From: UBA6059 sp965227155
GTDB taxonomy: Bacteria > Bacteroidota > Bacteroidia > Cytophagales > Cyclobacteriaceae
DNA length: 64,000 nucleotides
Assembly (NCBI GenBank): GCA_965227155.1
Contig: OZ245731.1
Span: 1,178,001-1,242,000 of the forward strand
Reading direction: 5' to 3'
The stretch's first letter is position 1. Every line of letters starts with the position of its first letter. The translations under genes and the position numbers were made by a program. The notes under the pieces are model-generated. The model was not told the origin of the DNA, made no database searches, and saw nothing but the letters and a program-made list of their open reading frames with translations. Below are positions 63,495 through 64,000 of this stretch, piece after piece.

Positions 63495-64000
63495 ACCAGC
63501 CACTTAACGAGGAATACCAGGCCCACACTTACTGCCAGACCAAAGAATACTTTGAGTAAGTCCTTACCCAAATCCACAAGTGTGGTATTTTCGACCTTAC
63601 TGTAAGCAAAATACCTGATCCCTAATTCACGACCAGCCAATAAGCCAATAAATACCCAGGTAGTACTCATCGGTACATTATTTAGCTCTTTAAAGAAGAA
63701 GAGAATTACAGCAAAGGTCAAGTCTATGATGGTAGCCGATCGAATGTCTGTTGTATTGGTCTTTGCCAATACTATGGACTGAATAGCCCCACCTTTTGTA
63801 TAGAATATGTAGGCCAACAATAGCCAAAAAACTACTATGGTGATAATCAGTGTTTGTAATTCAATTTGGCGAGGTAAGTAAACATAAATGTTGGCAAAAT
63901 CCTGAATCAACCATTGTGACCACAATAGACCGGTTGATGCCCATTGAGCAACAGTCCACCCTTTAGTCTCAAGATCTGTTGGCTCACTATCAGCAAATTT
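63491..64000 (-). CDS. PiT-like multi-pass membrane protein, partial (5' end beyond the right edge)
   Basis: The visible 169 C-terminal residues hold about four helices: near QTLIITIVVFWLLLAYIFY, IDLTFAVILFFF, STTWVFIGLLAGRE and the terminal FFGLAVSVGLVFLVKWLV. The segment NNVPMSTTWVFIGLLAG resembles the second signature of PiT phosphate/sulfate permeases (NNxxVSTTHxxxG), so I infer an anion transporter, with moderate confidence. The frame stays open to the window edge, so the TTG at 63925 is internal and not a start. The upstream part carries TKGWTVAQWASTGLLWSQWL. Confidence 0.7.
   Translation of the reverse strand, partial: KFADSEPTDLETKGWTVAQWASTGLLWSQWLIQDFANIYVYLPRQIELQTLIITIVVFWLLLAYIFYTKGGAIQSIVLAKTNTTDIRSATIIDLTFAVILFFFKELNNVPMSTTWVFIGLLAGRELGIRYFAYSKVENTTLVDLGKDLLKVFFGLAVSVGLVFLVKWLV

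Noticed and set aside
63491..63925. A complete 144-residue membrane protein starting with TTG
   Set aside because: The frame is open to the window edge and continues with a plausible protein sequence, so the gene is partial rather than starting there.
1..64000. CRISPR arrays, tRNA or rRNA genes, insertion sequences, prophage
   Set aside because: I looked for regular repeats, cloverleaf landmarks, transposase motifs and phage genes and saw none; a tRNA scan and a repeat search would settle it.

Overview
The window looks like a piece of a Bacteroidota chromosome, most likely from the order Cytophagales (a Fulvivirga/Marivirga/Roseivirga-like bacterium). This is inferred from gene content, not from a database search. 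The clues are a fused SecDF; families I associate with this phylum (DUF4199, DUF4834, BatA N-terminal proteins); a Na+-NQR subunit F; a bacterial kynurenine pathway; a carbamoyl-phosphate synthase large subunit lacking the C-terminal regulatory domain; and several copies of the Bacteroidota -7 promoter box TAnnTTTG. DNA is moderately AT-rich. I found no rRNA or tRNA gene, CRISPR array, prophage or insertion sequence. Most of the window is conserved chromosomal core; the more accessory patches are about 5.9-9.0 kb and 37-43 kb.

Layout. 0-5.8 kb (minus strand): a translationally coupled chain of a BatA-like VWA membrane protein, a dihydroorotase homologue with a damaged metal site, two DUF4199 membrane proteins and two family 2 glycosyltransferases, the last running off the left edge. 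5.9-7.9 kb (plus): a secreted redoxin and a fusion of a c-type cytochrome with a PHM/DBM-like copper monooxygenase fold. 8.2-8.6 kb: a ParE/RelE-type toxin-antitoxin pair in otherwise non-coding DNA. 9.1-16.9 kb (minus): SecDF, a small membrane protein, uridine kinase, RdgB, three FKBP-type lipoproteins and a DHH phosphoesterase. 17.1-19.4 kb: Ndk, then a YbhN-like membrane protein and ScpA. 19.6-22.3 kb: Dxs and an alpha/beta hydrolase. 22.5-27.9 kb: a complete RND efflux operon (adaptor, pump, TolC-like channel). 28.1-31.6 kb: an MltF-like lytic transglycosylase, a carotenoid desaturase and a TerB-like protein.

31.6-37.1 kb is a divergent tryptophan-catabolism block: kynurenine 3-monooxygenase, kynureninase and 3-hydroxyanthranilate dioxygenase on the minus strand, with an SDR homologue that has lost its catalytic Tyr/Lys and an aminomuconate-semialdehyde-type aldehyde dehydrogenase on the plus strand. 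37.1-43.6 kb holds mostly small or unrecognised proteins plus a membrane dipeptidase lipoprotein, a PspC protein and a ureohydrolase-fold protein with two metal ligands replaced. 43.7-55.0 kb (minus) is core metabolism: NqrF, AccD, a DUF4834 protein, CarB and the whole 2-oxoglutarate dehydrogenase set (E3, E2, E1). 55.2-63.5 kb (plus) is the rpsP-rimM-trmD-rplS ribosomal block, then DapF, SecA, a SPOR-like lipoprotein and an M20 amidohydrolase. The right edge cuts a PiT-like membrane protein.

I did not find a clear new multi-gene system. The best leads are the redoxin plus cytochrome-copper monooxygenase pair, and the cluster of apparent pseudoenzymes in conserved contexts (dihydroorotase-like, SDR-like, ureohydrolase-like).
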